From Grammothele lineata (lineage: Eukaryota > Basidiomycota > Agaricomycetes > Polyporales > Polyporaceae), in NCBI GenBank assembly GCA_002150815.3, contig NDFF03000325.1, forward strand, positions 124,001-188,000: DNA of 64,000 bases. Direction: 5' to 3'. Below the pieces are notes generated by a model, which saw only the letters and a program-made list of their open reading frames with translations, was not told where the DNA came from and did no database searches. Positions 22,281-32,784 of this stretch are shown here, piece after piece. Position 1 is the first letter of the stretch. Each line of letters begins with the position of its first letter. Made by a program: the position numbers and the translations under genes.

Positions 22281-24156
22281 TTACACAGCAGGAATGCTGG
22301 TCTCCGCACCTGCCACAATTCGTCCATCAGTCAATAGCCCCCAGGTATCATTATAAGTGCACTGGACTTACCGGCAACGGTGGCCACTGTGGGGAACGGC
22401 GTGGCAGAGCACGCGGGCTGGAGATCATCCACCGTCAGGCCGGCAGGGAGGAACGGGTCGGCAACAGTGCCCGTCGGCACGGGGATCACGTCCGAGCAGT
22501 CCGTCAGTGCAGCCTGCGAAAAGCCGAGCGTGGACAGCTTCTTCATCACTTGCTGGAACTTCTGAAGCATGTTGCTGCGGTCCGCTGGAATAGGTCATCG
22601 CCGAGGTGGTGCTGTCAGACTTGATCGCAAGCGCGAGAGGGGGGATACGGGTTTGGACGTACCGATCATCTTCTGCCACTCGCAAGCCGTGCGGGGATCG
22701 CTGAGCGGGTGCCAGAGAATATTAGGTCTCCATATCCAGCTCGTGTATAGAGAAGACGAGGCGCATACCGGCCGATTGCAGCGTCCGACTGGAGCCGGAA
22801 CTCGCCTGGGTAGGGCGAGAGCACTTCACCAGAGTGAAGGCCGTCCCCGGGAACGAGCGTCCCGTTGACCATCGTCTCGACGAAGAACTGTGCGTCGAAG
22901 TCCGACGGCGTGGAATCGAACGGCGTCCCTGGAATGGACTGTTGCCCGCGTCGAGCGTGCCAGCGCGAAAGAGACCGGCGGCAGCGTCGGGGAGCGATCA
23001 TCGCACACCGGCACGGAGGAAGAAGGAAGCATGGAATGAGAGGTTACTGGGCGTCAGCGAGCTGTTCCATCATCCGAGTCCCCGCCTTCCGTGCACCTCC
23101 GTCTATTGCACTGCCTAGCAACAGACGACGGCGGACTGGAGATGCCGAACGGGAAGCGTCATTTACGCAAGGTGCTTACCGTGTCAATCGTGTCCTGCGC
23201 GCCGACGGTGTGCGAGATGAGGAGCCAGACCAGCTCGACTGCGCTGAAGCCGGCGTCACTGACACGGTTGAGGATAGTCGTCACGTCGTCCGTCGGGAGC
23301 GGTATGAGGTTCGGCGGGGCAGGCTGCGAGTCGTTAGATCGGCCCGCGAAGAAACTGAGTTGCGGGGCGCCATTGCAGTTCGACACGCCGACCGCGCCTG
23401 CGAACTGGATGCTATTATTGTCGAGGCGTCAGCAATGCGGGTATGAAATGACTCGGAAGCAGGGAAGAGCGCGTACAAGTCACCGAAGGAGACGTTATAC
23501 TTCAACGCGAAGGGGCGCTGGAGCTCGATGATATCGTCAAGGCCATTACTGGCATGATCCTGGGTGAGCTCGATGTCTGAGTGTGCCATGATGGAGCCGT
23601 CTGAACGAAGAAATGGTTCAGTGTCAAAGTCCGTGACCCGTACTGGCCGCGCGTACCGGCACCTCCACCACTGCATAAAGGATGAGTCACGGTTCCGACG
23701 GAAGAGAACCCAGGCACACTCACCCAAAGGATCCGGCTGCGGTGAGAGACTGCGAGAAGCCAATTGCATCGTGGAAGGTGAGCTAGTATGACCGTGTCTG
23801 TCAGCGCTCGGCCCCTCCCGTACAGGGAAATGATTAGGTACCCTCAAAGACTCGTGGGCTTCTTCACCGCACTCGCCGCCGTGGAAGCTATGAGGTAACA
23901 CCTGTGAGCAGGTGTTCGGCTACGCCGGATGGAGACGGGTAGCTCACAGGTTTGTTTGAATGTCATCGAGGACGTCAAACCAAACGCAGCACTAGACGAA
24001 GGAGGTCAGTGTGGAGGTCGAGGGGGGGAGCAGACTACCCACAGCATCATTTGCGGTGGTCTTTCCGTTGCTGCACGTCGCACGCTTAGCAGCGGGAGGG
24101 ACCGCAACGACCAACGCAGCAGAGACGAGAGCAACGAGGGAGGTGGTGAAGAGCAT
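22281..24156 (-). CDS. secreted class II haem peroxidase, candidate versatile peroxidase
   Basis: Ligninolytic peroxidase oxidising Mn2+ and possibly aromatics with H2O2. ATG at 24154-24156. The signal peptide (MLFTTSLVALVSAALVVAVP) is followed by a Kex2-like AAKR|ATCSNG site. Distal haem-side block: [20 protein letters not shown], with distal Arg and His and both family Mn-ligand glutamates (CGE and AHE). GGGADGSIM is the Ca2+ site. Proximal block: VELVWLLISHTVGAQD, with proximal His, the third Mn ligand Asp, and a Trp five residues before the His. That is the position of the surface radical Trp of versatile and lignin peroxidases. Further blocks are PGTPFDSTPSDFDAQFFVET, GEFRLQSD, RTACEWQKMI and DCSDVIPVP. 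The C-terminus ends AETSIPAV with TAA at 22281-22283. At least nine introns are present, and all key residues remain in phase. Short C-terminal tail, unlike long manganese peroxidases. The gene sits alone here. Confidence 0.92.
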
Positions 24157-24283
24157 GTCGAGCTTGGAAACGAAGCTGGTGTCTGTGACCTGCGTTGTCT
24201 GCCTTGAGCGGGGATTTATGAGACAGGAGGCGAGAGCGAGAACGTGTATCTCGTTGTCCTTGCCCCGCTCCTTCCCCGCATCG

Positions 24284-24290
24284 TTTTATA
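24284..24290 (-). promoter_or_regulatory. TATA box of the peroxidase
   Basis: TATAAAA on the minus strand, 128 nt upstream of the ATG, in an otherwise GC-rich context. Confidence 0.55.
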
Positions 24291-24926
24291 CGGCTCCGAG
24301 CGTCGGCACCTTCTTCACTTCCACACCGCCGGGCTGAGGGCGCGAGGCCGTGCTGGGACGCCAGAGACTGAGCCGAGCGGGTGGGCGAGCGGATGGACGG
24401 CGGCGCGCCTGCATAAGCTCACCGCCCGCTCAGTAATCTTGCATGGACTCGGAGAAGTGAGGGCGTGTAGTAAGAAACGGGTGGATAGGACCGCGGACAT
24501 AACGGGGCCGCTCCGTCGGTCCGTAGGGCGCTGCACGGGCTCGAGATGCCGCCCGTCCAATCGCGCACTCGCGATTGACAGATGTGTTGTTGTTGCTTGT
24601 GTTTTGTGTGTTAGGGTATGCCAGGAACGACGGAGTCCTACCAGCACTGCCCAGAACGGGGATGCACCCGCACCGAGGTTACACGGCCGTCAGCCCGAGC
24701 TGCGGGATGTTCGCGCGTAGGTGTTCATGCCCGACTGGCGTGCGCCACGGACGAGATTCCCGCCCGTCGAGACTTCGGGCGGCGCGCCGTCCGTGAGAGG
24801 TAGCCTGGCTGCGTCGAGGCACGGCGTCGGGCGTAGAATGGCCTCGTCATGGTTCCTGAGGGAATTTTGGCGTGTCTGGGCCCGTATTAGGATTCGGCGA
24901 ACCTTGAAAGTACTGGCTGTGAGTGA

Positions 24927-25035
24927 CCGACATGATGCACTCCCAGGAGGTGTACGTACGATGAGGCTGAGTACGTCTTGACCCGTTGGCGAGGGTCTTC
25001 GGCTATTCAGTCAAAACTGAAGTGCATCATGTCGG
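24927..25035. repeat. 15-bp inverted repeat with 79-nt loop
   Basis: CCGACATGATGCACT at 24927-24941 is matched perfectly by its reverse complement at 25021-25035. It lies about 0.8 kb upstream of the peroxidase. Function unknown. Confidence 0.6.
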
Positions 25036-25593
25036 GGCTCCTGTATAGATGTGATGGACAGTAGTATGCGCTGAAGACCCGTTTCCAAGTCAAAAGACAG
25101 CACAACTGGTTCCGTGGGGTCAAGGAAGGACCGGAGCGATGGTTTGAGCTGTGACAAGGCAGGACGAGTCTGACACCGTCGACCGAGATTGAGGTTACGA
25201 TGATTGAATATTAAATGTCCGACGCCCGCGGCGCGAGAACCTATACGGAGGCCACGTGGCACTCAGTGGCACTCAGCGCGCGCCCTGTGGGCGACGACAG
25301 AAGAAACGCGCGAGAAATGGGGGACCCCTCTGGCGCCACGCCTATTCACCGTAACTGGTGCGACGGTTGAGTACGACACCAGGCAACGGGCGGACTGAAG
25401 AGGGCGCTCACTCAGCATCGGAGAAGAGATCCGAAACACACTATGAATAGTAGGAGAAGCTAAAATACAATGGGAGAGGTGATACAGTACAATACTCGTA
25501 CAAATACATTGGGAACATGACCTTCCGCCAAGAGTCTTATTCTCGTTGACCGTGTGGCAAATTGGCTGCGGCACACAGTAGACGAGGTACCGC

Positions 25594-28410
25594 TCATGCG
25601 ATGTTGTACCTGGGCATATGACGTGTTAGCATATACTCAAGTACGGGTATAAGGTACAACTTACGCTTCGCTGCGCCACTCCTCGCCCTTCTTCGCGGTG
25701 TCGACGCGCTCCTGTGCGCGGTTGACCCACCCGGCCGGGTGGCCCGCCTGCGGGAGGAGCTCCTCCCCAGGGCGCGTAACGACCTTGAACTGCCCCGCAC
25801 TCTTATCCGCCTTCTCCTTCTCGCGCTCCGCCTCCTGCTTCCTGTGCGCAAGCTGTTCACGAAGGACGTCCGTGCGGGACTTATCCTCGCTCGCCTTAGC
25901 CTCCGCCATACCGTCGCGCACGCCGAGGAGCTGGCCGTCGACGTACTCGAGCGCGGTGCGCACCGCGCTGCCGATCGCCTTCTGGAGCTGCTTCTTCACG
26001 AGCCCGGTCGCGAGCGGGCCGAAGAGCTTGTAGAGCGTGTCGTGCTTCGAGTCGCGCACGCCAAACTTGAGCGTGTGGATCGAGGTCTGGACGTCTTTGA
26101 CTTTGAAAACGGACGAGCGGTCGCGGTCGGCGGAGACGAGGTGGACGGTGATCGTGAGGCCTTCGCCGCCCAGGAGAAGGTCGGCGAGACCGGAGTCGGA
26201 GAGCTTCGGGGTGCCGGTCTTGCGGCGGAAGTAGAAGGCGACGTCGCGCATGTCGGCTTGGATCTGGCTGAGCGTCAACTTGAACTCGTGGTGCGTCTCG
26301 TCCCTGGGAGAACGGGGTCAGTAAGAAAACTTAGCAGGCTCGAAGAGAACGCACTTGATGTTGTTATACGCGCTGAGTTTCGCGTGGTTGTGAACGTCCA
26401 TGGTGATGAGGTTGGGGAAGAGATTCTTTCCGGAGAGGGCGAGGTTCTCGATGACGAGGTCGACTTGCTCGTCGGTGTACTCAATACGTGGGATAGGAAC
26501 GTAACCGAGCTGCTCGATGAAGCCAGGGATGATCTTCTGGCGAACGTCGGCCCATAGCTCGGGCTTGAACTTCAGGTTACCCTGGCCGTCGAAGAGTAGG
26601 TCCTTCGTCAGCTGCGCAAAGTTGTTGCCGAGACTGAGCAATAGAGATCGTCAGGTGAGAGGAAATACACAGAGGATGCTCGAAAGACGTACCGCCTGTT
26701 GAGCGTGTCATCCGCCCAGGCCTTGAACCAGTCTTGAACGGTGTTGAACAAGTTGTCGAAGTGCGTCTTGTACTTGTCGTCGTAGAACTGCCGCCCGTTC
26801 TCGCGAAGTTCGCGGCCGCGCTGCGTCGACTGGTCGTCGAGGACGTAGCCCGGCTGAAGGAGCACCTCGCGCACGAACTCGTCCACGTCGCGGAACCAGT
26901 GCCGGAGCCGCTCGTCTTGTTGAGCGTCGTCGGAAAGCGTGCGCATCGCGTCACCGATGGTGCTCAAGCTGCGACCGTTGGCGAAGCGCTCGAGGAGCGT
27001 GCGGATCTCGTTGAGAGATTGCTGGACAGCCGGGTCGGAGGAGATCTGCTCGTGCGACGATTTGCCATGACCGGCGATGGTGCGACCATGCGTGGCGTAC
27101 TCTTCGAGGAAGTTGAGGAGCCACTGAACGGACTCTTGGTAGTCTTCATGACTCTGACACTCGTAGATGACCTGTATGCGCGGTACGGTAAGCATCGTCG
27201 ATGAGATATGAGCATGAACGACTGACCTTCTTCAATCGGAAGATGAACTGATCGCGGCGTTCGGGAGGGAAGTACTCGTCGGTCAGGAACGACTTCACGC
27301 GGTTGCCTTGGTCGCTCGCGCGATCCTTGTGCTCGTCCGGGATGCGGCCAAGGAGAGAATCCTTCATACCGTTGAACTTGTCCTGCAGACGATTCTTGCG
27401 TGCTTCTGCGTCAACCTCGTCTTGCACCGGTTCGCCAGCGCCAGCACGCTCCTGCAGATCGGCCTTCTGTCTCTCCGTTTCGGTCTGGTGCGCGCCGTCA
27501 AGAGCAACTCCAGTGCGCAACGAAGTTATGAACGTACCTGAGCCTCTGCTCTGAACTGTTGAGCCCTCAACTGCGCTTCCCTGAGTGCCTGGTCGCCGGC
27601 CTTCACCTCATCTCCTTGCTTAACGGCAGACCCCGAGAGCGCGTCAGGGCCGCGAGGATCATGAGCGACGCGAGTGTCCGTTCCGGGTATTTGGACTTCC
27701 GGGACCTGTGCGTGCGTCAGGGTGCGAAGCACGACGTTAGGAACGTGCAAGCTCACCGGGGTCTCATTCGGGCCGACTTCGCGACCATCCTCAGTATGGA
27801 ACTTGTTCTCCGGCCCAGGCTCATCGACCCTGCGAAGGGCCTCCTCGTCCGGCCGCGCTTGCTCCGCGACCTTCTCTGCACCGCGGGCGAGGAGGTCGCG
27901 GCCGATGACACCGAAGTCGTTGAAGAGCTTGCGCACCTCGCCGTTGGTGAAGACGAGGGAGAGCAGCGTGCGCAGGTGGCGAACGGCCTGCTGACCATCG
28001 CTGCGCGCCTTCTCGCGGTCCACAGGGGCTACATCCTTCGGGTCCTTCTTCGCGGCGTCGAGAGAGACGTCGCGCGTGTGCCAAACGAAGTTCTGGAGAA
28101 CCTCGTCTGCATTCTTCTCCTGGATGATTGCGCGCAGGGTATTGACTATGTCGTGCGTGTCGTTGACGAGGGTTTGACCTTCGGGGGAAAGCTGGTCCGC
28201 GTTGGCGATAGCGCCGTGTGAAAGGCGTGCGAGAAGGGAGTCGAGCTGAGCGTTGGTAGGCAGACGCGACTGCTGCATGGCGGTGAAGACGCCATAGAGG
28301 CGGAGCTTGCGGTCGACGTCAGCCTGGAGCTTCTGGCGGTCCACGGGTTCCGTGACGGTTCCCGCAGCCGGGTTGTCGCTGATTTGCTGTTTGGCCTGAG
28401 GGAGTGACAT
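25594..28410 (-). CDS. HAM1-like protein (HAM1 N- and C-terminal domains, formerly DUF4449)
   Basis: Large fungal protein of roughly 850 aa. ATG at 28410 opens a 290-codon first exon (MSLPQAKQQISDN start). Blocks of the HAM1-like N-domain follow: LRTLLSLVFTNGEVRKLFND, VIGRDLLARGAEK, EEYATHGRTIAGHG, WFRDVDEFVREVLLQPGYVL, YDDKYKTHFDNLFNTVQDWF and QLGYVPIPRIEYTDEQVDLV. A beta-rich C-domain then carries ADMRDVAFYFRRKTG, GLTITVHLVS and KHDTLYKLFGPLATGLVKKQ. Pfam models of this type resemble lipid-binding TULIP/BPI-like folds, but the biochemical role is uncertain. Stop choice: reading through gives TAA at 25661. A good intron (GTAAGT, GCTAAC branch, CCCAG) instead joins GAAGC to a final exon ending in TGA at 25594-25596, and I prefer this. 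A TATAAAT lies at 28478-28484. Confidence 0.85.
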
Positions 28411-29099
28411 GATGGGGGGATGGATAGATAGGTGTCGGGTAGAGGAGCGTCGCCGTTCGACTGGGGCGTCGAGTGCGATTTATAGGGCCCGCAGCGGGAA
28501 TAGGGCACGACGACTCCCCTATGTGCTCACCACCAACGTCATTTGTCGAGACATACGCGAGCTTCCTTGAGACATCGTCCGTGGCGATCCCAGGCTATCC
28601 GCGGCGCCAGTGACGCGTCCACCCACAACGCACTCCTATCGTGACGTCACTCCTGAGCATCTATGAATGTAGAGGTGTTTTGGCTAGGGCTTCCTCTTGG
28701 TGCCAGGATCCATGGAGTAAGGTGTGCAAGCAGGATGGAGGAGAGAATTCGGAAGAAGGGTGCGCATACAGCGACCAAGCGACATGATGGCAGGAGGAAA
28801 ACGCTTGGAATTGTCGGAGCCGGGCGCGGTCGCTGGCACTGTGGCACTTGCTATATTGGGATCCGATTTTTTCGGACTTCAACACTCGACTCTTAGCGGC
28901 GAAGACCATACCGTAGGTACTGCGGCTGTGTCAGCCATCTCAGATACCGAGAAGGAAGTGGACTTTCGGGGTGTTAATATCGCGCTCTCAACCAATGCAG
29001 TTCTACACGTTTGTAACCTACATAACAACATTGTACCGGACAAGAGGACTTACTAATCGTACATCCGTACCGAACCAACACACGGAAACTAGGTGTACT
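28411..29099. other. intergenic, no supported gene
   Basis: Contains the HAM1-like promoter at its left end. Overlapping plus-strand ORFs at 28663-29056 have no recognisable motif. Confidence 0.55.
28478..28484 (-). promoter_or_regulatory. TATA box of the HAM1-like gene
   Basis: TATAAAT on the minus strand, 68 nt upstream of the ATG. Confidence 0.6.
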
Positions 29100-30134
29100 T
29101 CATTTCGCTCTGGATTCGCCAATCGTCTTCTTCGCTTCCTCTACAAAGTTCTCCAGTACTTCGATATCCTTACCGTTGGGTAGACCGTTCTCTATCCGCT
29201 CGTACAGGCGCGCAAACCCATGATGGATGTGCGCTTCCCCATCACCCAGACCGTCTCGGACAAAAGACGAGATTTCCTCCATCTCTCCCACCCAGCGGTA
29301 GGCTTTTGGCAGCATGCTCGGAACGCTCTTCGTAATGCGTTCGAGGAACGCAGGCTGTGAAGCGTGGAGTTCGCGCACCAAGGCTTGGGCGGTGGCGGGG
29401 GACGATGCGTGGGCAGCTGAACAGAAGGCATACCGACGTTATGGAGGTGTTACATCACAAAGACAGTGGAAGTCATAACTTACCAAGTATCATCGTTGTG
29501 ACAATACCAGTAAAGCCTTTCGTCATACCCTGGTAGGAGTTGTATCAGACTAGTACAGGCCGCTACTAGGGACGGTACTCACCGCGTACGACATCTTCAA
29601 CGCACTTGCGTCCCCGACTCCTGCGCCCTCCCCACGCAAAGGCTCGACTCTGAGCCCCCACTTGCCCAATCCGACGAATTCGTCCAGCAAGTCCGCATCT
29701 TCGGACTCGGCCGAAGCGTAGAACGCCGGGTCGTACCCATCCGTAGGCGGCCCGCCCACAATACCCGCATCGACGAACCGCACCGCACTCCCCTCGAAGA
29801 CGCGTGCGACGCGCTTCGCCGTCTCCGGGCTGACAGCGTTGCAATCGACGAACGCAAGGCGTCTGTCGGCAGCTGCTCCCCCGTGCGCCGCGTGGAAACT
29901 CTCCGCGAACGCGAGGGCAGCGCTCGGCGGGAGGATGCTGAGGACCCACTCGGCGCGGCGGGCGATATCGGGGAGCGACGAGTCCTGCATGCCCGCTGCT
30001 CGAGCACGCGCGACGGAGGAGGGGGAGCGTCCCGCGAGGGTAGTGAGGACGGTGCAGCCTGCGCAGACCATCCTGTGGCCGACGGCGGCGCCCATGGCGC
30101 CTGGAGCGACGATGGCAACGATGGGGGCTACCAT
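29100..30134 (-). CDS. 6-phosphogluconate dehydrogenase-like oxidoreductase with DUF1932 C-domain
   Basis: NAD(P)-dependent beta-hydroxyacid dehydrogenase-like protein, 304 aa. Three phase-checked exons: 30134-29583, 29529-29484 and 29416-29100. The N-terminal Rossmann fold starts directly at VAIVAPGAMGAAVGHRM, carrying the GxMG dinucleotide motif. LSILPPSAALAFAE and FVDCNAVSPETAKRV follow, typical of the superfamily. DAGIVGGPPTDGYDPAFYAS is the substrate-loop region. The interdomain helix ALKMSYA|GMTKG (split by intron 1) carries the Lys in the family's catalytic position. The remainder (about residues 200-304) corresponds to the all-alpha DUF1932 domain. The substrate is unknown. Cytosolic by absence of a targeting signal. 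Confidence 0.9.
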
Positions 30135-31262
30135 GCTGGAAACTGGCTGCCTCGAGCATTCCCTGTGAGGTCCGTGAGCTACACTGCTAATGAGGAGTAA
30201 ACGCAGAACTACTTGCCTCGCTGCTCACGATCGAGGGATCGGAGTGCAAGTAGTAGAGAAGAGGTTCGAGCGTGTGGGTCGCGCCGGCGCTAAGATAACT
30301 CGCCCTATACTTACATCGTCCAAACTCTTAGATCTTACGCTTCAAGAACTCCCCAGTTCTCCTTTGCTCATCACTGTAGCTTGACTGTAGCCTCACTTCG
30401 TTCACGACATGGACTACCTCTTGATAGACTCCCCTTGTTCCCTGCGTCTCAGGAACATTTCCTCTGGCTCGACCACTGACAGAATATGAAGATGACGACA
30501 TCTGGATTCAATGGCTATCTCCTGCGCACTCCATTGCAATTGACAAGCTACACTACCCGCTGAACACCGGATAACCACCATCGACGGCTCTTCTGCGAGG
30601 GAGTTTCACGGAGCGGATGGTGTCTGTCGAGGCGAATATCAACAAAGGTCACTGAGCTGAAGAGGTCATCTGGGAAGGAACTCAGGTTGAGTAGACGTTC
30701 GAGTAGTGCTTTGTAGGGTGAGTGGATTCAATCCAAATGTCTTCATCCGTTTCTGAGACGAGTACGTAGGACGCGGTAGTCATCTTTGGCGAACATACAT
30801 CTCTTCGCGCATGTCGTATACTGCCTGCTCTTCAATATCAAATCAGCGCATTGCCGCAGACCTTCGCACTATCCTGTTCTCGTCGCGTGTAACCAATGCG
30901 CACGTGTTGAGGAATGACGTATATGAATCGACATGTTCTGCTGCAAAGGAGAGGTGCGTATCGCTATTGGCCCGCGTTTGTTCAATCCATGGCAGTTTGC
31001 CACTGGATGACCGTTCATCATGTGGTACAAAGCGTTTGGTGTACAGTCACTGTCAGCACAAAGCGTTATACCCATTCATCAAGGTTCTAGAAGATAAGAT
31101 GGAGCCACAAATACCGCAAACCTCTCTCTCCCTGACGTATATAAGGACCAGGATGTTTGCAGCCACACTCAAGCACGCCCTTCTCGTCCCCCTTCATGGG
31201 CACCCGCCAGCATCGAATACGCCACTCAATTCCCTTGGCAGATAAACTACTCATCGTCTCCC
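30135..31262. other. intergenic with promoter of the 31263 gene
   Basis: No supported ORF. The plus-strand open frame 30811-31245 (144 codons) is unrecognised and overlaps the TATA box at 31138-31145. Confidence 0.5.
31138..31145 (+). promoter_or_regulatory. TATA box of the 31263 gene
   Basis: GTATATAAGG context on the plus strand, about 120 nt upstream of the ATG at 31263. Confidence 0.5.
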
Positions 31263-31621
31263 ATGGACTTGCGACCGCCCGACGCCGCCTCAGGGTTTCA
31301 AATCGACGAGCTACGCCACGGACTCGTAATAACGTCGCTCGCTGGTGAGTCCCGTGCGCCTTTGCTTCATGAGATGAAGGCTCTGACATGGCTTGCGACC
31401 TTTCCAGATAATGCAGAATCAAAGAACGACGACGAGCGACACTCCTTCAAAAACCACATGCGCTGGTTGTCACCCCGGCGGCGAACTCAGGCAGGGAAAG
31501 AGGATCATGAGGGGCCTGGTGAGTGGGAAGTTGAGATCGCTTCTGCATTTCCATCTGAGGCGTATATCCCCTGGATACTATAGCCGTCACTGTTGAAGAC
31601 CATGCACGTATCAAGCTCTGA
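31263..31621 (+). CDS. small hypothetical protein
   Basis: Three exons are readable from ATG 31263. The first intron begins GTGAGTCCC after TSLA and ends TTTCCAG. The second begins GTGAGTGGG after DHEGP and ends ACTATAG. The protein is about 77 aa (MDLRPPDAASGFQIDELRHG start, FKNHMRWLSPRRRTQ middle, AVTVEDHARIKL end) with TGA at 31619-31621. Good splice sites, preserved phase and an upstream TATA box support a real gene. I do not recognise the family. The same reading frame stays open for another 462 nt after the stop and can be spliced on to 32256, so the stop could be recent or the annotation incomplete. Confidence 0.45.
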
Positions 31622-32784
31622 CAGCGACTCGATGCTCGGATGTCGACACTCTTCAAGCCCAGGCCTGAACGTGCTCCCCAGCCTCTCATCTCGGTCGCGC
31701 GGCGCCTCAGAACAGCCACCCAGGGCTTCCCTCCCTATATCCTCGCGCGGCTTCTATCCATCGGCCTTGCCCTTCCTGTTAAGCCTTCGCTGTTCGCGTT
31801 TCACAGCCGCCAGCCGCCTCCGAGATGGTACAGCTGCGCGATGCAGAGGCGGGCATGCAACGAATACGGTTATCCACGAAACACCGTCTTACGCCAGCTG
31901 CCTGGCTTATTGGATATCGTAGCGAGCCTCAAACACACGCTCGTTGTCGACTCTCTCAGGTTTTTGATGGCGCGACAAGTGTATTTTACGCTTTCATTCC
32001 TTCAACCTGGACGGCACAGTCGGATGGACGTAAGCAAGTCAGAAACAAAGGGCGAGAGATCTCAGCCCGGTGAGTGGATATGATATTGCACAGTGGTGCT
32101 CCAAGACCTGACCTGTTCAACTTTGTAGGTACTGCACGAACCACGTTGTGCGAGGGAGAGGATTGTTGTTCCTCCACAATCCTCCGCCATCCATTATACA
32201 AAGCCTCGATTCATGACACACAACTCCACCTACACGACTATTGTCACGCCGACTAGCTTCCTGCGCGAGCGATCCATCCGCGGGAACAGCTCGATGCTGG
32301 ATTCCGTCTATGCCTCATCAGCCGTGGTAGCATCCTGACCAGGGTCGAGCTGCTACCAGATATGTCCCGCTCTCTTCGGCCCCTCACTGGATTCTTCAAC
32401 GGACCCCGTACGTTTACCTGTGACTGTCACGATCAGCTTCACGTTCGAACTCAGATCGTAGGAGAGTCGCGGGCCCTTCTATTATATTGGCTGCCATTAA
32501 AATTGCAGCATTACGTTTATCATCAGCACTTGACATGTGTAAACCAGGATTCAATCCAATAATGATATTTTTCTGTTTCTACAGTATAGCATGTATAGCA
32601 CCCTATCTAGCTGTACACATAGATGGTTTGGAGCAACTATATGCAGCCAGATTCAGTATTGGTACACGCTGGAGTGAAGTGAAGCCACAAGACGCTGACG
32701 CTGACCGACGCGTCGCGACTTGGCGCCTTGCGTTGTGACTTCTTCCCGCTCCTCTGCTTCCTTCACTGCTGTCTTATAACACAA
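31622..32784. other. open frame downstream of the 31263 stop, then intergenic
   Basis: 31622-32069 is open in the frame of the preceding gene. A GT-AG intron (32070-32128) can join it to 32129-32256 ending in TAG. The segment may be a 3' extension lost behind a stop, or chance. 32257-32784 holds nothing supported. Confidence 0.35.

Larger units (their letters stand above)
24157..25593. other. peroxidase promoter region and intergenic space
   Basis: TATAAAA on the minus strand at 24284-24290, 128 nt before the peroxidase ATG. A TGCACCC (24663-24669) matches the loose metal-response consensus TGCRCNC, which occurs often by chance. A 15-bp inverted repeat lies at 24927-24941 and 25021-25035. 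No ORF is convincing. Confidence 0.5.

Noticed and set aside
24663..24669. Metal-response element (TGCRCNC) controlling the peroxidase
   Set aside because: A single degenerate 7-mer about 0.5 kb upstream is expected by chance in GC-rich DNA.
25739..26557. 272-codon plus-strand ORF opposite the HAM1-like gene
   Set aside because: Antisense shadow of a conserved domain. It crosses an intron of the true gene and shows no family motif.
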